This document shows positions 1-9,018 of a DNA stretch of 64,000 nt, one piece after another. Position numbers and translations under genes: made by a program. Position 1 is the first letter of the stretch. The number at the start of each line of letters is the position of its first letter. The notes beneath the pieces are model-generated. The model did no database searches and had not been told where the DNA came from. It saw only the letters and a program-made list of their open reading frames with translations. The DNA is from a virus: the IMG/VR virus record IMGVR_UViG_3300046740_000391, positions 1 through 64,000 of that record. The stretch is one strand, 5' to 3'.

Positions 1-2
1 AC

Positions 3-644
3 TCCATGTTCTTCCGCTGGGCGGTGGGGCGAGTGGGGATTGTGGTGTACCCGAGCAGCTCTGCGGTCTACCCGGCCGCGCTCCAGGATGGCTGGGGCAC
101 GATGCTGTCAGAGGACATGGTTCATCCGGGCAACGCCCAATGGGGTGCGCCCGACGAGATGTACGGCTTCACCAAGTTCGCCGGTGAGATGTTGGCCTGG
201 AAGGCGGCCATCTACGGAGTGAACACGCTGTGCATCCGCCCGTTCAGCGGGTATGGCGAGGGCCAGTCGATGGAGTATCCGGTCCCGTCGATCCTGGCCC
301 GGGCCAAGGCTCGCGAGCACCCGCTCACCGTCTGGGGCACCGGGCTCCAGCAACGGGACTTCATCCACGTCAGCGACATCGTTGGCGCCACCGTGTCACG
401 ACTCGATGCCGGTGTGCATGGATATCAGTCCATGAACATCAGCTCCGGGATCGGCACGACATTCAACAGCATCGCCACCCGTGCCATGGCGCTGGTCGGC
501 TACTCAGGGGCCATCCGGAACGACACCGGTAAGCCATCGGGCGTCAGCACACGACGAGGGGATCCGTCACGGATGCTGCGGTACTACAGCCCTGACGTTT
601 CGCTCAACGATGGGCTCGCCCGGGTGCTGAAGAGCTTGCCCTGA
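3..644 (+). CDS. NAD-dependent sugar epimerase/dehydratase (5' partial)
   Basis: Extended short-chain dehydrogenase-type nucleotide-sugar epimerase or dehydratase. The frame is open to the left edge, so the Rossmann NAD-binding N-terminus with its GxxGxxG loop lies outside. Visible are the catalytic S/T region (YPSSSAVY), the YxxxK pair in YGFTK, the IRPFSGYGEGQ segment and the RDFIHVSDIV stretch typical of GDP-mannose or UDP-glucose epimerases. It would act on a nucleotide sugar in the host cytoplasm. It overlaps the following glycosyltransferase by one base (TGATG), which suggests a coupled sugar pathway. The exact substrate cannot be told. Confidence 0.85.
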   Translation, partial: SMFFRWAVGRVGIVVYPSSSAVYPAALQDGWGTMLSEDMVHPGNAQWGAPDEMYGFTKFAGEMLAWKAAIYGVNTLCIRPFSGYGEGQSMEYPVPSILARAKAREHPLTVWGTGLQQRDFIHVSDIVGATVSRLDAGVHGYQSMNISSGIGTTFNSIATRAMALVGYSGAIRNDTGKPSGVSTRRGDPSRMLRYYSPDVSLNDGLARVLKSLP

Positions 645-1486
645 TGCCTCAGATCGTTCGCCTGGAGCGCGCACCAGGCAGTGACCTCACCGCATACAGC
701 GCCCGTCGGGACGGGGCGGTTGCGGGAACCATCGCCATCCCCACCCGTGACCATGTGGGGACTGGCCTCTTCATCAGCATGATGATGGCGGACTGGTCCT
801 TTTTGGAGCCCGGCCAATCAATCAGCTGGCAGGTGGTCGAGGGCAGCATCTTGCCCTCCCAGCGGAACGAGCTGGTCCAACGGATGCAGGGTGACTGGAT
901 CCTGTTCGTTGACGCCGACATGAGCTTCTCCCCCGACGCGATCGGGCGGCTGGTGAAAGTCCGCGAGGAGCACGATCTCGATATCGTGGGCGGCTTGTGC
1001 TTCCAGCGCAAGGACCCACATCAGCCGACGCTCTATATGCGTGAGAAGCCCACGGAGGGCGGTTACACGTTCCTGGAGCAGTGGGACACCGATCTGGTTG
1101 AGGTGGACGGGACCGGGTTCGCGTTCATCCTGATCCATCGGCGGGTGTTCGAGAGGATGGTCCGGGTATACGAGGAACGACCTGGTTTCCATTGGCCGCC
1201 GATCGAGCAGCGAGAGTCGATGCCACCGCCCAACTTCTTCCGCTGGATGGATGGGGTGGGCGAGGATCTGCGGTTCTGCCAGGACGCAAAGGCGATTGGG
1301 TGTCGCATCTACGTGGACACCCGGATCGAGATTGATCACGTCAGCGAGACCACCATCAACCATCGCTCGTTCCTGCAGGAGCTGGCGACCCGGGATCCAG
1401 AGGTCGAACAAGCACGTCGGGAACTCAACGACCAGCTGGGCCTGCCAACCATGACTGCAGCTGAGGCGAGGGACCGACTGAGATGA
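644..1486 (+). CDS. GT2-like glycosyltransferase
   Basis: 280 residues with a GT-A fold signature: N-terminal IAIPTRD strand, SQRNELVQ helix and the metal-binding DxD motif in FVDADMSF at about residue 90, followed by LDIVGGLCFQRK and an acidic GEDLRFCQDAK segment near residue 205 that fits the catalytic base region. It probably moves a sugar from a nucleotide sugar to a phage or host acceptor. It sits directly after the epimerase (one-base overlap) and before a gene it overlaps by four bases (ATGA). Acceptor unknown; capsid, tail fibre, DNA or host wall glycan are all possible. Confidence 0.82.
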   Translation: MPQIVRLERAPGSDLTAYSARRDGAVAGTIAIPTRDHVGTGLFISMMMADWSFLEPGQSISWQVVEGSILPSQRNELVQRMQGDWILFVDADMSFSPDAIGRLVKVREEHDLDIVGGLCFQRKDPHQPTLYMREKPTEGGYTFLEQWDTDLVEVDGTGFAFILIHRRVFERMVRVYEERPGFHWPPIEQRESMPPPNFFRWMDGVGEDLRFCQDAKAIGCRIYVDTRIEIDHVSETTINHRSFLQELATRDPEVEQARRELNDQLGLPTMTAAEARDRLR

Positions 1487-1872
1487 CCGATTGGTCCGAC
1501 GACAACCCCTACTTTCTGGCCATCTCCGATAACGAGGGCGGGCTCGTGATCGACCTCGGCGAGTCCGGTTGGATGACCAGGTTCGCTGATTGGATGGACC
1601 GGGCGGGAGCGTATTCCTTGGTCCGCAAGTCCGATATGGCGACCGTGTTGATCGTCAATATCGATCCAGGTGACACCCCGTATTACGCGGCCCGCCATGT
1701 GGGGGTCACGGGATCAGCTGGGAGTAACGAGATCATCGCCTACGGCATCGGCAAGACCGCCATCGACGGCACGATGACCAAACTCTGGATCTTGCCCACG
1801 GGAGTGGTTTGCGGAGGTGACGACGTAGATACCCTCGGTGTTCGTCTCATCAAAGTTATGGGTCCCAGGTGA
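1483..1872 (+). CDS. Hypothetical protein, 129 aa
   Basis: Not recognised. It starts at an ATG within ATGA, overlapping the GT2 stop, and ends under the GTGA start of the next gene, so it is translationally coupled in the same operon. The N-terminal half is acidic (WSDDNPYF..), followed by beta-rich stretches such as VLIVNIDPGD. No signal peptide, membrane helix or metal motif is visible. Position between a glycosyltransferase and a structural gene suggests a virion-decoration or virion-associated role, but this is only context. Confidence 0.7.
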   Translation: MTDWSDDNPYFLAISDNEGGLVIDLGESGWMTRFADWMDRAGAYSLVRKSDMATVLIVNIDPGDTPYYAARHVGVTGSAGSNEIIAYGIGKTAIDGTMTKLWILPTGVVCGGDDVDTLGVRLIKVMGPR

Positions 1873-2750
1873 CGCGCAAGCGTCCCAAGTATCGAAAGCA
1901 GTGGAGTTTCCCAGTGGAAAATCGTGGTAAGCCCCCCCAGATCGAAGTCATCACGATGGATGACTACGCCAGCGTCCAGATCGACCGTGGCCGCAAGGTT
2001 CACGAGTTCGTGCGCCTCGGGCCGAACCAGGTCCATGCCATCATCCAGCACCCCGACGGCTCCATCGAGGACCTCGGGACCAGCGAGAACTTGCTGACAA
2101 ACATCGGTCGCGACATGCTCGCGGAGCTGATGGGCGGCAGGATCCCGTCCGGCGGCGTTGGCTCGCCCGCGACCGCGACCTCGGCCACCAGCCTCACGGC
2201 AACCGGCACCCCGTGGACCGCGAGCAACCTCGCGACCCCGCAGCTGGGCATCGTGGGCACGCGCATCTACGCGTCGGTGACCGGCATCACGACCCCGCCG
2301 GTGTACGGCAACGTGATCAGCAACACCACCTCGGTGGCGACCATCGATCAGTGGTGGACCGCTGCTGACGGCACGGGCACGACCCCGGCGTCGACCAACG
2401 CCTTCATCCTTGGTGCGGGCGGCGGCCCGGCCTACCGGTTCATGGGTCTCACGACCGACTCCGGTGCTGCATCCGCAGCGGACACGGCGCTGGCCTCGGA
2501 GATCACGACCAACGGCGGCAACCGCCAGCTGGGCACCTACGCTCACACGTACGGCGCCTCGACCTACACGGTCACCAAGGCGTTCGCGATCACCGGCACC
2601 TTGACGGCGATCCACAAGGGCGGCCTGTTCTCCCACAACTCGCAGACCGGTGTCGGTCCTGTGGTGTTCGAGACGGTACTCAACCAGGACGCGACGGTCG
2701 GCAATGGTGACACGCTCACCGTCACCTGGACCGTGACCCTCTCCGGCTAG
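1869..2750 (+). CDS. Putative virion/tail structural protein, 293 aa
   Basis: Starts with GTG in GTGA overlapping the previous stop. The first about 70 residues are charged (Lys/Arg rich, then VHEFVRLGPNQVHAIIQHPDGS). The rest, from about residue 90, is low-complexity Thr/Ala/Ser/Gly beta sequence (SATSLTATGTPW.., TYTVTKAFAITGTLTAIHKGG.., NGDTLTVTWTVTLSG) ending in a TVTWTVTL strand, the composition of exposed phage decoration or fibre proteins. A strong terminator follows directly. Function is inferred from composition and neighbours only. Confidence 0.7.
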   Translation: MTRKRPKYRKQWSFPVENRGKPPQIEVITMDDYASVQIDRGRKVHEFVRLGPNQVHAIIQHPDGSIEDLGTSENLLTNIGRDMLAELMGGRIPSGGVGSPATATSATSLTATGTPWTASNLATPQLGIVGTRIYASVTGITTPPVYGNVISNTTSVATIDQWWTAADGTGTTPASTNAFILGAGGGPAYRFMGLTTDSGAASAADTALASEITTNGGNRQLGTYAHTYGASTYTVTKAFAITGTLTAIHKGGLFSHNSQTGVGPVVFETVLNQDATVGNGDTLTVTWTVTLSG

Positions 2751-2757
2751 TTCTTGT

Positions 2758-2787
2758 GGGGGGCTGGGCTCTCGGGCCCAGCCCCCC
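2758..2787 (+). terminator. GC-rich hairpin terminator
   Basis: A perfect 12-base-pair stem (GGGGGGCTGGGC with GCCCAGCCCCCC) with a 6-base loop sits 8 bases after the stop of the 293-aa gene. Only two T residues follow, so it may act as an intrinsic terminator with a weak U-tract or as an RNA-stabilising hairpin. Confidence 0.75.
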
Positions 2788-2806
2788 TTCAACTCGGAGG
2801 TAGCCG

Positions 2807-3568
2807 ATGGCATACGCGCTCGTTGGAACCATCGGCACCGCCGTTCAGACCACTGCCGGGTCGGCGCTCAACACCGTCGCTTTCGGGGCCAGCGAAAGCC
2901 GAACCGCTGGCAACCTGCTGATTTTCTGGGTGACCGTGACCGCTTCGGCCACGCTGCCAGGCACTCCATCTGGCTGGAGCATCGGGGCGCAGGTGGCCGG
3001 GACCTCGTGCTCGGCCACCGTCTACTACAAGCTCGCGGCCGGGTCGGACGCAGCGCCGACGATCAGCGCCATCACCTCGGCCCTGATCGCGGGCCAGCTG
3101 GCTGAATACAGTGGCAACCGACAGGTGACGCCACTTGACCAATCGGGTACTGCGACCGCTACGACGAGCCCGGTGACGGCCACGTTTGGTGGTGCCGACT
3201 CCGCCAGTGGTGTCCTGTGGGTGGCGGCCGGGGCGGATCGCCGCAGCGTCGCGCGTGCTCCGAACGACACGTGGACCGGCAACCATGTCACGGCGACGGC
3301 GGCCGGTAACAACAACGCCGTGTCGTCACAGGATCACTACTCGTTCGCGTATGCGAACACCACGAGCGCGTCGGGGGCCGATACGTCGATTATGACGTTG
3401 TCGGTCACGACCTCGATCACCGGCCTCGCGGTGGCATCAGCGTCGTTTCAGTTGCCGCGCAGCATCAGCGCCACGGCCTCGGACACGCTCACCTTGACGG
3501 ACTCCCCGATTGGGGGACCACCGCTCCCATTCCGATCATCTCAGGGCCTCTCGTTGTTGGCCCAGTAG
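2807..3568 (+). CDS. Putative tail/decoration protein, 253 aa
   Basis: ATG preceded by GGAGG. Ser/Thr/Ala/Gly-rich beta sandwich-like protein. From residue 1 it resembles exposed phage proteins that begin with a secretion-independent jelly-roll (ALNTVAFGASESRTAGNLLIFW). The C-terminus contains SISATASDTLTLTDSP, a sequence like the repeat unit of the large fibre at 4294-8664, so the two are probably part of the same assembly. No enzyme motif is visible. Confidence 0.72.
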   Translation: MAYALVGTIGTAVQTTAGSALNTVAFGASESRTAGNLLIFWVTVTASATLPGTPSGWSIGAQVAGTSCSATVYYKLAAGSDAAPTISAITSALIAGQLAEYSGNRQVTPLDQSGTATATTSPVTATFGGADSASGVLWVAAGADRRSVARAPNDTWTGNHVTATAAGNNNAVSSQDHYSFAYANTTSASGADTSIMTLSVTTSITGLAVASASFQLPRSISATASDTLTLTDSPIGGPPLPFRSSQGLSLLAQ

Positions 3569-3580
3569 CAAGGAGGCGCG

Positions 3581-4075
3581 ATGAGTTCCCTGTACACCGT
3601 GACGATGGCAAACGCGACCGTGATCGCGAGCGGCGAAATCGTCACGATCCGCGCGGCCACCGCCTATTCCTCGCGTGCTTCCGTGCTGCGCATCTACCGC
3701 ATGTCGTGCAGTCAGTCCGGCACTGCGACCAGCCAGCAGTTGGCGGTGCGCTGGGGCCTGAAGGCATCGGCGTTCGGCACGTTCACCTCAGCGACTCCGG
3801 CTCCGATCGAGATTGGTGCCGTGGCCTCGGCCATCACGGGCTCGACCTCGAACGCCGCATCGTCTGCCGGTACGAACGCGTCATCCAACGGCGGCGGCAC
3901 GCTGACCGTGCTGGGTCAGGATGGGTTCAACAACCTCAACGGCTGGCTGTGGGTCGGGACCCCTGAGGAGCGCATCCTCGTCGGTCCCGACCTCACGTTC
4001 TGTCTCCAGCTCCAGGGCACGCCGACCACGCTGACCAACTGGAACGCAGTCGTGACGTTCGAGGAGGTCACCTGA
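3581..4075 (+). CDS. Hypothetical structural protein, 164 aa
   Basis: Preceded by AGGAGG. Beta-rich, Thr/Ser/Ala-rich protein (MSSLYTVTMANATVIASGEIVTIR..) with a C-terminal WNAVVTFEEV strand, the style of small phage decoration or tail-fibre-associated proteins. It overlaps the next gene by one base (TGATG). No catalytic motif seen; role as virion protein is inferred from composition and neighbourhood. Confidence 0.72.
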   Translation: MSSLYTVTMANATVIASGEIVTIRAATAYSSRASVLRIYRMSCSQSGTATSQQLAVRWGLKASAFGTFTSATPAPIEIGAVASAITGSTSNAASSAGTNASSNGGGTLTVLGQDGFNNLNGWLWVGTPEERILVGPDLTFCLQLQGTPTTLTNWNAVVTFEEVT

Positions 4076-4290
4076 TGCCGGGTTTCCTCGCGCGGGATAA
4101 GTCGAAGATCTCAGACGGCGAAACGGCCACGCTGGATCTTGCCTACGACACGGACATCGTGACCGCGACCGGCGTCGTCCGGGCGTTCAAGGACGAGAAC
4201 GGAGAGACGCGTTGGGAGATCAGCACTGACGATCCGCAGCACCCGGCGATCGGGTTCCTGCCGCAGAACGTTTTGACCAAGACGGGCTAG
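4075..4290 (+). CDS. Small hypothetical protein, 71 aa
   Basis: Small, acidic, beta-rich protein, translationally coupled to its upstream neighbour by TGATG. It has alternating hydrophobic strands (ETATLDLAYDTDIVTATGVV, RWEISTDD) but no recognisable family. Its place between fibre-type genes suggests a chaperone or minor virion part for the large fibre that follows 3 bases later; this is inference. Confidence 0.65.
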   Translation: MPGFLARDKSKISDGETATLDLAYDTDIVTATGVVRAFKDENGETRWEISTDDPQHPAIGFLPQNVLTKTG

Positions 4291-4293
4291 GTC

Positions 4294-7200
4294 GTGGCTG
4301 GCCGGGGCCTGTATCGACATCCGCCACAGTCACCCCAGGTTCAGGCCTATCCCCGGCTCATTCCTCCGACGCCGCTGACGCCCTTCTTCACGTGCGGCTT
4401 TGAAGACGCGTCCATCGGCACCCACTGGAGCCCGACGAACGGGACGGTGGCCCTCGACTCGACGATCGCGGGGCGGACCGGCGTAAATGCTGGTCGTCTG
4501 GATGTCACGAACGCCGTCCTCACCAACATCCAGCACGCCCTCGGCTCGCACTCGGCCTACGCGGGCACGTTCCGCTTCCGCCTTTCGAACGTCAGTCTGT
4601 CGGACACGACCTCGCTGTTCCGACTTTCAGGGTCCGCCTACGACCTCCGTTTCGACCTGTTCGGCGACAACACGATCGACATGGTCGCGGGCGGCGCGGG
4701 CGGGCACTCGCTCGGGGCCATCAGCGCGAATACGTGGTACACGGTCCAGTTCTGGATCGACGGCACGGCCCACACCGGAGGCTGGAGCCTCGACGGCGTC
4801 ACGCAGGGTGCGCCGCCAGTCAGCGTCAGCAGCTCCACGTTCAGCACCCTCGTCCTGGGCCACACCTCGGCGGTGTCGGTCGGTGCATACAGCCTCTACT
4901 TCGACGACATCCTCGTCACCCTCAACACCGGCGACTACCCGTTCGCCCAGGGCTACGACGGCCCCTCGGACACATGGGTTCTGGGTGCCTACCGGACCGC
5001 CGACGACACGCTGACCATTACGACCGCCCCGGTTGGTGCCAGGAGCCTCGTTCGCACTGCCTCCGACACTGTCACGCTCGCCTACGCACCTACCGTTCTA
5101 GCCGACTCTCCGTCCGCCTATTACCGGATGGGCGACGCGAGCGGCCCGACGGTCACGGCCACCGTCGGCAACAACCTGACGGCCACCGGGTCTCCGACCT
5201 TCGGAGCCCCGGGCCTGCTGACGGGCGACGCCAACAAGGCCATGACGTTCGTCGCGGCGTCCACGCAGGAGGTGACTGGCAGCGACTCCGGGTTGCCTAC
5301 GGGGAACAATCCGTGGACGGTTGAGACGTGGATCAAGACCAGCTCGGCGACTGAGCAAGGGCTGGTCATCTGGGGCGTTCAAGACGGTGGCGGTCACGAA
5401 GGTGGTGGCCTTGGCCTCTATCTCGGCGCGATCGTACTCAACAACTCGACCAACTTCAACTTCTTCGGCAGCACCCACACGATCGACGACAACGTCCGCC
5501 ATCACGTCGTCCTGACATGGGACGGCACGACGATGCTGGCCTACAAGGACGGGGCGCAGATCGGTAGCGGTTATGCCCCCGGCGCGCTGAACGTCACCCT
5601 CAATGGGACGCTGTGGCTCGCCTTTAGAAACTCCCTCTACCTCGACGGCACGATGGACGAGGTCGCGATCTACCCGTCGTGCCTGACGCCGACGCGGATC
5701 GCCCAGCACTACACCATGGGCAGCAACGGTGTTGCTGACACCCAGAACCTCGTCCGCACCGCCTCCGATGCCGTCGCCGTTCACACTGGGCGTCTAGGGG
5801 CCCCGCCGACCGCTGTTCTCGACTGCGGCGGCGAGGCGGCGAGCGAGCCCGGTACGCCGTCGCACTGGTCGTCCACATCGGGCACGGTCACGAAGGACAC
5901 GACCCACGTTCGGTCGGGCACCAGTGCGCTCAAGATGCTGGCGGTGGGTGACTCCAAAGTCACCCACACACTATCGGCTGGCCAGCGTCATCTCGTCGGC
6001 AGGTTCTCGGTCTGGCTGCCATCGACTCCAGCAGGCAACGCCACCATCGTTCAGTGGAACGATGGCGTCGCCACGCGCTTCCTCTACCGCGACCCGGACA
6101 CCTTCCTCTACATGGACTTCGGACAGTCCACGCTGCCCTTCCCGCTCGACCAGTGGGTCACCATCGACTTCCACCTCGACACGACGGCGAACCCGCACGT
6201 CTGGGACTGGAAGATCAACGGCGTCGCGCAGACGCAGAAGACCCGTGCCGCCGCCGCATCCGACATCGTCAGCGTCGCGTTCCAAGCAGAGAACACCGGG
6301 CTCGATACCTGGTTCGACGACATCGCGCTCAGCTACACCGCCGGGGACTATCCGATCCCTAATGGTGAGGCTCTCGGGACTGCGCCTGAGTCATGGCTGA
6401 CCTACGAGCAGACCCAGACCACCAAGAACCTCGTCAGGACTGCCTCCGACACGCTGACGGTCGCCACTTCGGTCGCGCGGACCGGCACGTTCCTGCGGAC
6501 CACGGGAACGTACCGACCCACCGTCCTGGCCGACAGCCCGGTCGCCTACTGGCAGTTGGGCGAGGCGAGCGGTAACCCGCAGGACTCGTCGGGCAACGGC
6601 CATAACGTCACAGTCGTCGGCGGCACGCCGACCTACGGGCAGACGGGACCGATCGTCGGTACGACCGCGATCGCGTTCAACGGCACGACCGACTACTTCA
6701 CGGCTCCGAACGATCCGGGCTTCGACGTCGGCGATGTGTTCACGGAGGAGGCGTGGATCATCCCCGGGGCGACCGGCGCGAGTCGCGGCGTTATCGGCAT
6801 GGGCGGCGCTCAGTATCTGCGCGTTCTGAACACGGGCGAACTGACACTCTCGGCCGAGAACTCGGGGATCATCGTCAGATCGACGGTCAACCCGACGGCG
6901 TCAGCCTGGAACCACGTCGTCGCCACAAAGAACGGCGCGACGGTCAAGCTCTACATCAACGGCGCGGACGTGACCGGCACCGTCACGAACCAGACATTCG
7001 CGCCCTTCGCTGGCATCCTCCACATCGGTCAGGGGAACAGCGGGACCGAGTTCTTCAACGGTTCCATCGGACAGGTCGCCGTCTACAACTACGCCCTGAC
7101 GGCTGCGCAAGTGCGCGCTCACTACACCGCTGGCGGCGACGCACTGGCGGCCAGCGACGCGGCTGTTGGGGTCGTAACAGCGTCCGGCGCCAGTCGCACA

Positions 7201-8664
7201 GCGGCTGACGCGGTTACCACATCGGATGCCGTCACCCGGACCGGGACGTTCAATCGGACGGCGTCCGACACCCTGACGACGGCTACCTCTGTCGGTCGGA
7301 CTGGCACGTTCAATCGAACGGCCAGCGATGCCGTTACCACGTCGGACGCGGTCACCAGGACCCAGACCCTCAACCGGACGGCGTCGGACACCCTGACGAT
7401 CGCCACCTCCGTTGCCCGGACTGGATCGTTCCATCCGACAGCGGCCGATGCCCTGACCACCAGCGACGCGGTTGCACGAACGGGCTCGTTCAATCGCACT
7501 GCTTCCGACACGCTCACGATCGCCACCTCGGCGACCGCACTCGGCCCTCGCACTGCCTCGGACGCGGTCACGACGTCGGATGCGGTTAGTCGGACCGGTA
7601 CGTTCACAAGGACCGAGTCCGACACCCTGACGGTCGCCACTTCGGTGGCCAGGACCGGCACGTTCACCAGAACCGCCAGTGACACGGTCACGATCGCCAC
7701 TTCGGTGGCCAGGACCGGCACGTTTATCAGGACCGCCAGTGATGCGGTTACGACGTCGGATGCGATCGTTGGAGTCAAGTCCCTCAATCGCACGGCGTCG
7801 GATGCTGTCGCAACGTCCGATTCCGTCGCGCGAACGGGTACGTTCAATCGCACTGCCTCCGACACGCTCACGGTCGCCACGAGCGATACGGCGATCAAGG
7901 GCCGATCGGTCACTGTCAGCGACACGCTCACCACAGCTGACTCGGTTGCACGAACGGGCTCGTTCAACCGCACAGCGTCCGATGCGGTCACCACATCCGA
8001 CTCGGCCACTGAGTCCACCAGCCGTTCGCGGACTGCATCAGACGCTGTCGTTACAAGTAGTGCGGTCGCGCGGACGGGCAGCTTCCAACGCACAGAAACG
8101 GACGCTGTCAGCACAGCCGACGCCGTTACTCGCACGGGGTCGTTCCATCGAACGGCTGCGGATAGTGTTTCCACTGCCGACGCGATTGTCGCCGTGGTGG
8201 CGAACTACTCATTTACCGCACAGGCCATTGTCAAGCGCACAGTAACCGCTACACTGTCCGCTGACGCCGTCCTGTTGCAGGCGCCGACCGCCAGCTTCAC
8301 AGCTGACGCCGTACAACTGAAGACCGCTCTCACTTCATTCACCGCCGACGCGGTGTTTGGAACAACCCGAACGGCCGGGGTGACGATTGATGCGGTCCTT
8401 CTTTCCCCTCAGACGGGTTCGTTTACCGCCGATGCGCTCATCCTCGGCGGGTCGGGCAGCTTCACAGCTGACGCGTTCATCAACCTCAATATTTCGAGAA
8501 GCTTCGTTGCCGCGGCCTTCATTCTCGCCGCGCCCACCCAGTTCGAGCCGATCGATGGACTCAACACGGCGGACATGATCGCGGGTCCGTTGGTGGCGGA
8601 TCTGATCTCGGGTCCCCTCACCGCCGACGTGATCGTTGGTCCGCTGGCGGCCGACCGGCCATGA
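4294..8664 (+). CDS. Giant adhesion fibre: jelly-rolls, two LamG domains and tandem repeats
   Basis: 1456 residues, GTG start 3 bases after the previous stop. Seen in order: a jelly-roll-like domain (about 28-215), a LamG/concanavalin-like domain (about 267-478, beginning ADSPSAYYRMGD), a second copy of the first jelly-roll type (about 507-695), a second LamG (about 742-948, ADSPVAYWQLGE..DSSGNGHN), 17 tandem units of about 19 residues built on RTASD(A/T)(V/L)T (about 965-1300), six or more FTADAV-type units (1304-1412), and a short tail of DMIAGPLVADLISGPL-like repeats. LamG domains bind sugars, so it is probably a host-surface or environmental glycan adhesin on the virion. Ser/Thr-rich repeats next to glycosyltransferase genes could be glycosylation targets. 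Confidence 0.8.
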   Translation: MAGRGLYRHPPQSPQVQAYPRLIPPTPLTPFFTCGFEDASIGTHWSPTNGTVALDSTIAGRTGVNAGRLDVTNAVLTNIQHALGSHSAYAGTFRFRLSNVSLSDTTSLFRLSGSAYDLRFDLFGDNTIDMVAGGAGGHSLGAISANTWYTVQFWIDGTAHTGGWSLDGVTQGAPPVSVSSSTFSTLVLGHTSAVSVGAYSLYFDDILVTLNTGDYPFAQGYDGPSDTWVLGAYRTADDTLTITTAPVGARSLVRTASDTVTLAYAPTVLADSPSAYYRMGDASGPTVTATVGNNLTATGSPTFGAPGLLTGDANKAMTFVAASTQEVTGSDSGLPTGNNPWTVETWIKTSSATEQGLVIWGVQDGGGHEGGGLGLYLGAIVLNNSTNFNFFGSTHTIDDNVRHHVVLTWDGTTMLAYKDGAQIGSGYAPGALNVTLNGTLWLAFRNSLYLDGTMDEVAIYPSCLTPTRIAQHYTMGSNGVADTQNLVRTASDAVAVHTGRLGAPPTAVLDCGGEAASEPGTPSHWSSTSGTVTKDTTHVRSGTSALKMLAVGDSKVTHTLSAGQRHLVGRFSVWLPSTPAGNATIVQWNDGVATRFLYRDPDTFLYMDFGQSTLPFPLDQWVTIDFHLDTTANPHVWDWKINGVAQTQKTRAAAASDIVSVAFQAENTGLDTWFDDIALSYTAGDYPIPNGEALGTAPESWLTYEQTQTTKNLVRTASDTLTVATSVARTGTFLRTTGTYRPTVLADSPVAYWQLGEASGNPQDSSGNGHNVTVVGGTPTYGQTGPIVGTTAIAFNGTTDYFTAPNDPGFDVGDVFTEEAWIIPGATGASRGVIGMGGAQYLRVLNTGELTLSAENSGIIVRSTVNPTASAWNHVVATKNGATVKLYINGADVTGTVTNQTFAPFAGILHIGQGNSGTEFFNGSIGQVAVYNYALTAAQVRAHYTAGGDALAASDAAVGVVTASGASRTAADAVTTSDAVTRTGTFNRTASDTLTTATSVGRTGTFNRTASDAVTTSDAVTRTQTLNRTASDTLTIATSVARTGSFHPTAADALTTSDAVARTGSFNRTASDTLTIATSATALGPRTASDAVTTSDAVSRTGTFTRTESDTLTVATSVARTGTFTRTASDTVTIATSVARTGTFIRTASDAVTTSDAIVGVKSLNRTASDAVATSDSVARTGTFNRTASDTLTVATSDTAIKGRSVTVSDTLTTADSVARTGSFNRTASDAVTTSDSATESTSRSRTASDAVVTSSAVARTGSFQRTETDAVSTADAVTRTGSFHRTAADSVSTADAIVAVVANYSFTAQAIVKRTVTATLSADAVLLQAPTASFTADAVQLKTALTSFTADAVFGTTRTAGVTIDAVLLSPQTGSFTADALILGGSGSFTADAFINLNISRSFVAAAFILAAPTQFEPIDGLNTADMIAGPLVADLISGPLTADVIVGPLAADRP
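7195..8190 (+). repeat. 17 tandem coding repeats of about 57 bases (RTASD units)
   Basis: Successive units encode NRTASDTLTxATSVARTGTF-like sequence. Most are exactly 57 bases apart; several lack or gain residues. Codon use differs between units in many places, so the array is mostly old and kept by selection on the protein. Two adjacent units around 7634 and 7691 share about 30 identical bases in a row, which points to recent duplication. Isolated units also occur earlier in the same gene (about 5050, 5750, 6430). Confidence 0.85.
8204..8530 (+). repeat. FTADAV peptide repeats in the large fibre
   Basis: Repeated segments of about 13-20 residues ending in (S/T)F(T)ADA(V/L/F): for example LSADAVLLQ, SFTADAVQLK, SFTADAVFG, SFTADALIL and SFTADAFIN. 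The same peptide recurs in proteins encoded at 24563, 31461 and 31880. Confidence 0.85.
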
Positions 8665-8698
8665 GACTGAACGTTCTTGAGCAGATTGAGGTCGACCT

Positions 8699-9010
8699 GT
8701 GACCCTAGTTTTAGTTCAGGGCGATACGGCTCCGGCGATCAACACCACGATCGTCAAGCAGTTGGATCAGTCCGTCGTTGATCTCACAGGCTCTGCCGTG
8801 CGCTTCCAGATGCGAAAGCCCGACGACAGGCGGTTCACCGTCAACGCAATGGCCACGATCGTCAACCCAGCAGCCGGAACGGTGACCTACTCCTGGGCGA
8901 CGAACGATCTCTCGGTGCCCGGTGAATACGTTGTGCAGTGGGAGGTCACCTACCCCGACACCCGGATCCAGACGACGTCACAGGAAACAGTGACCGTCCG
9001 ACGGCAGTAG
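8699..9010 (+). CDS. BppU/Ig-like baseplate-type protein, 103 aa
   Basis: GTG start. The sequence pattern LVQGDTAPAINTTI..DLTGSAVRFQMRKPD..AGTVTYSWATNDLSVPGEYVVQWEVTYPDTR matches the common phage domain found in the N-terminus of baseplate upper proteins (BppU/DUF2479-like), a small beta-sandwich. It is complete at 103 residues and ends just before the beta-helix gene, so it may connect receptor-binding proteins to the tail. A 13-codon frame (8661-8702) lies in the gap upstream and could merely couple translation. Confidence 0.7.
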   Translation: MTLVLVQGDTAPAINTTIVKQLDQSVVDLTGSAVRFQMRKPDDRRFTVNAMATIVNPAAGTVTYSWATNDLSVPGEYVVQWEVTYPDTRIQTTSQETVTVRRQ

Positions 9011-9018
9011 GAGGGATC

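Noticed and set aside
1740-2813. Minus-strand frame of 357 codons opposite the 1869 gene
   Set aside because: Arg/Gly-rich shadow; the plus frame has coupled starts on both sides.
7195-8190. CRISPR-like tandem repeat array
   Set aside because: Units are in frame, 57 bases, diverged at the DNA level and code for RTASD peptides; there are no unique spacers of constant length between identical repeats.
8661-8702. 13-codon frame between the fibre and the BppU-like gene
   Set aside because: Overlaps both neighbours by ATGA/TGA but is too short to support as a product; may only couple translation.
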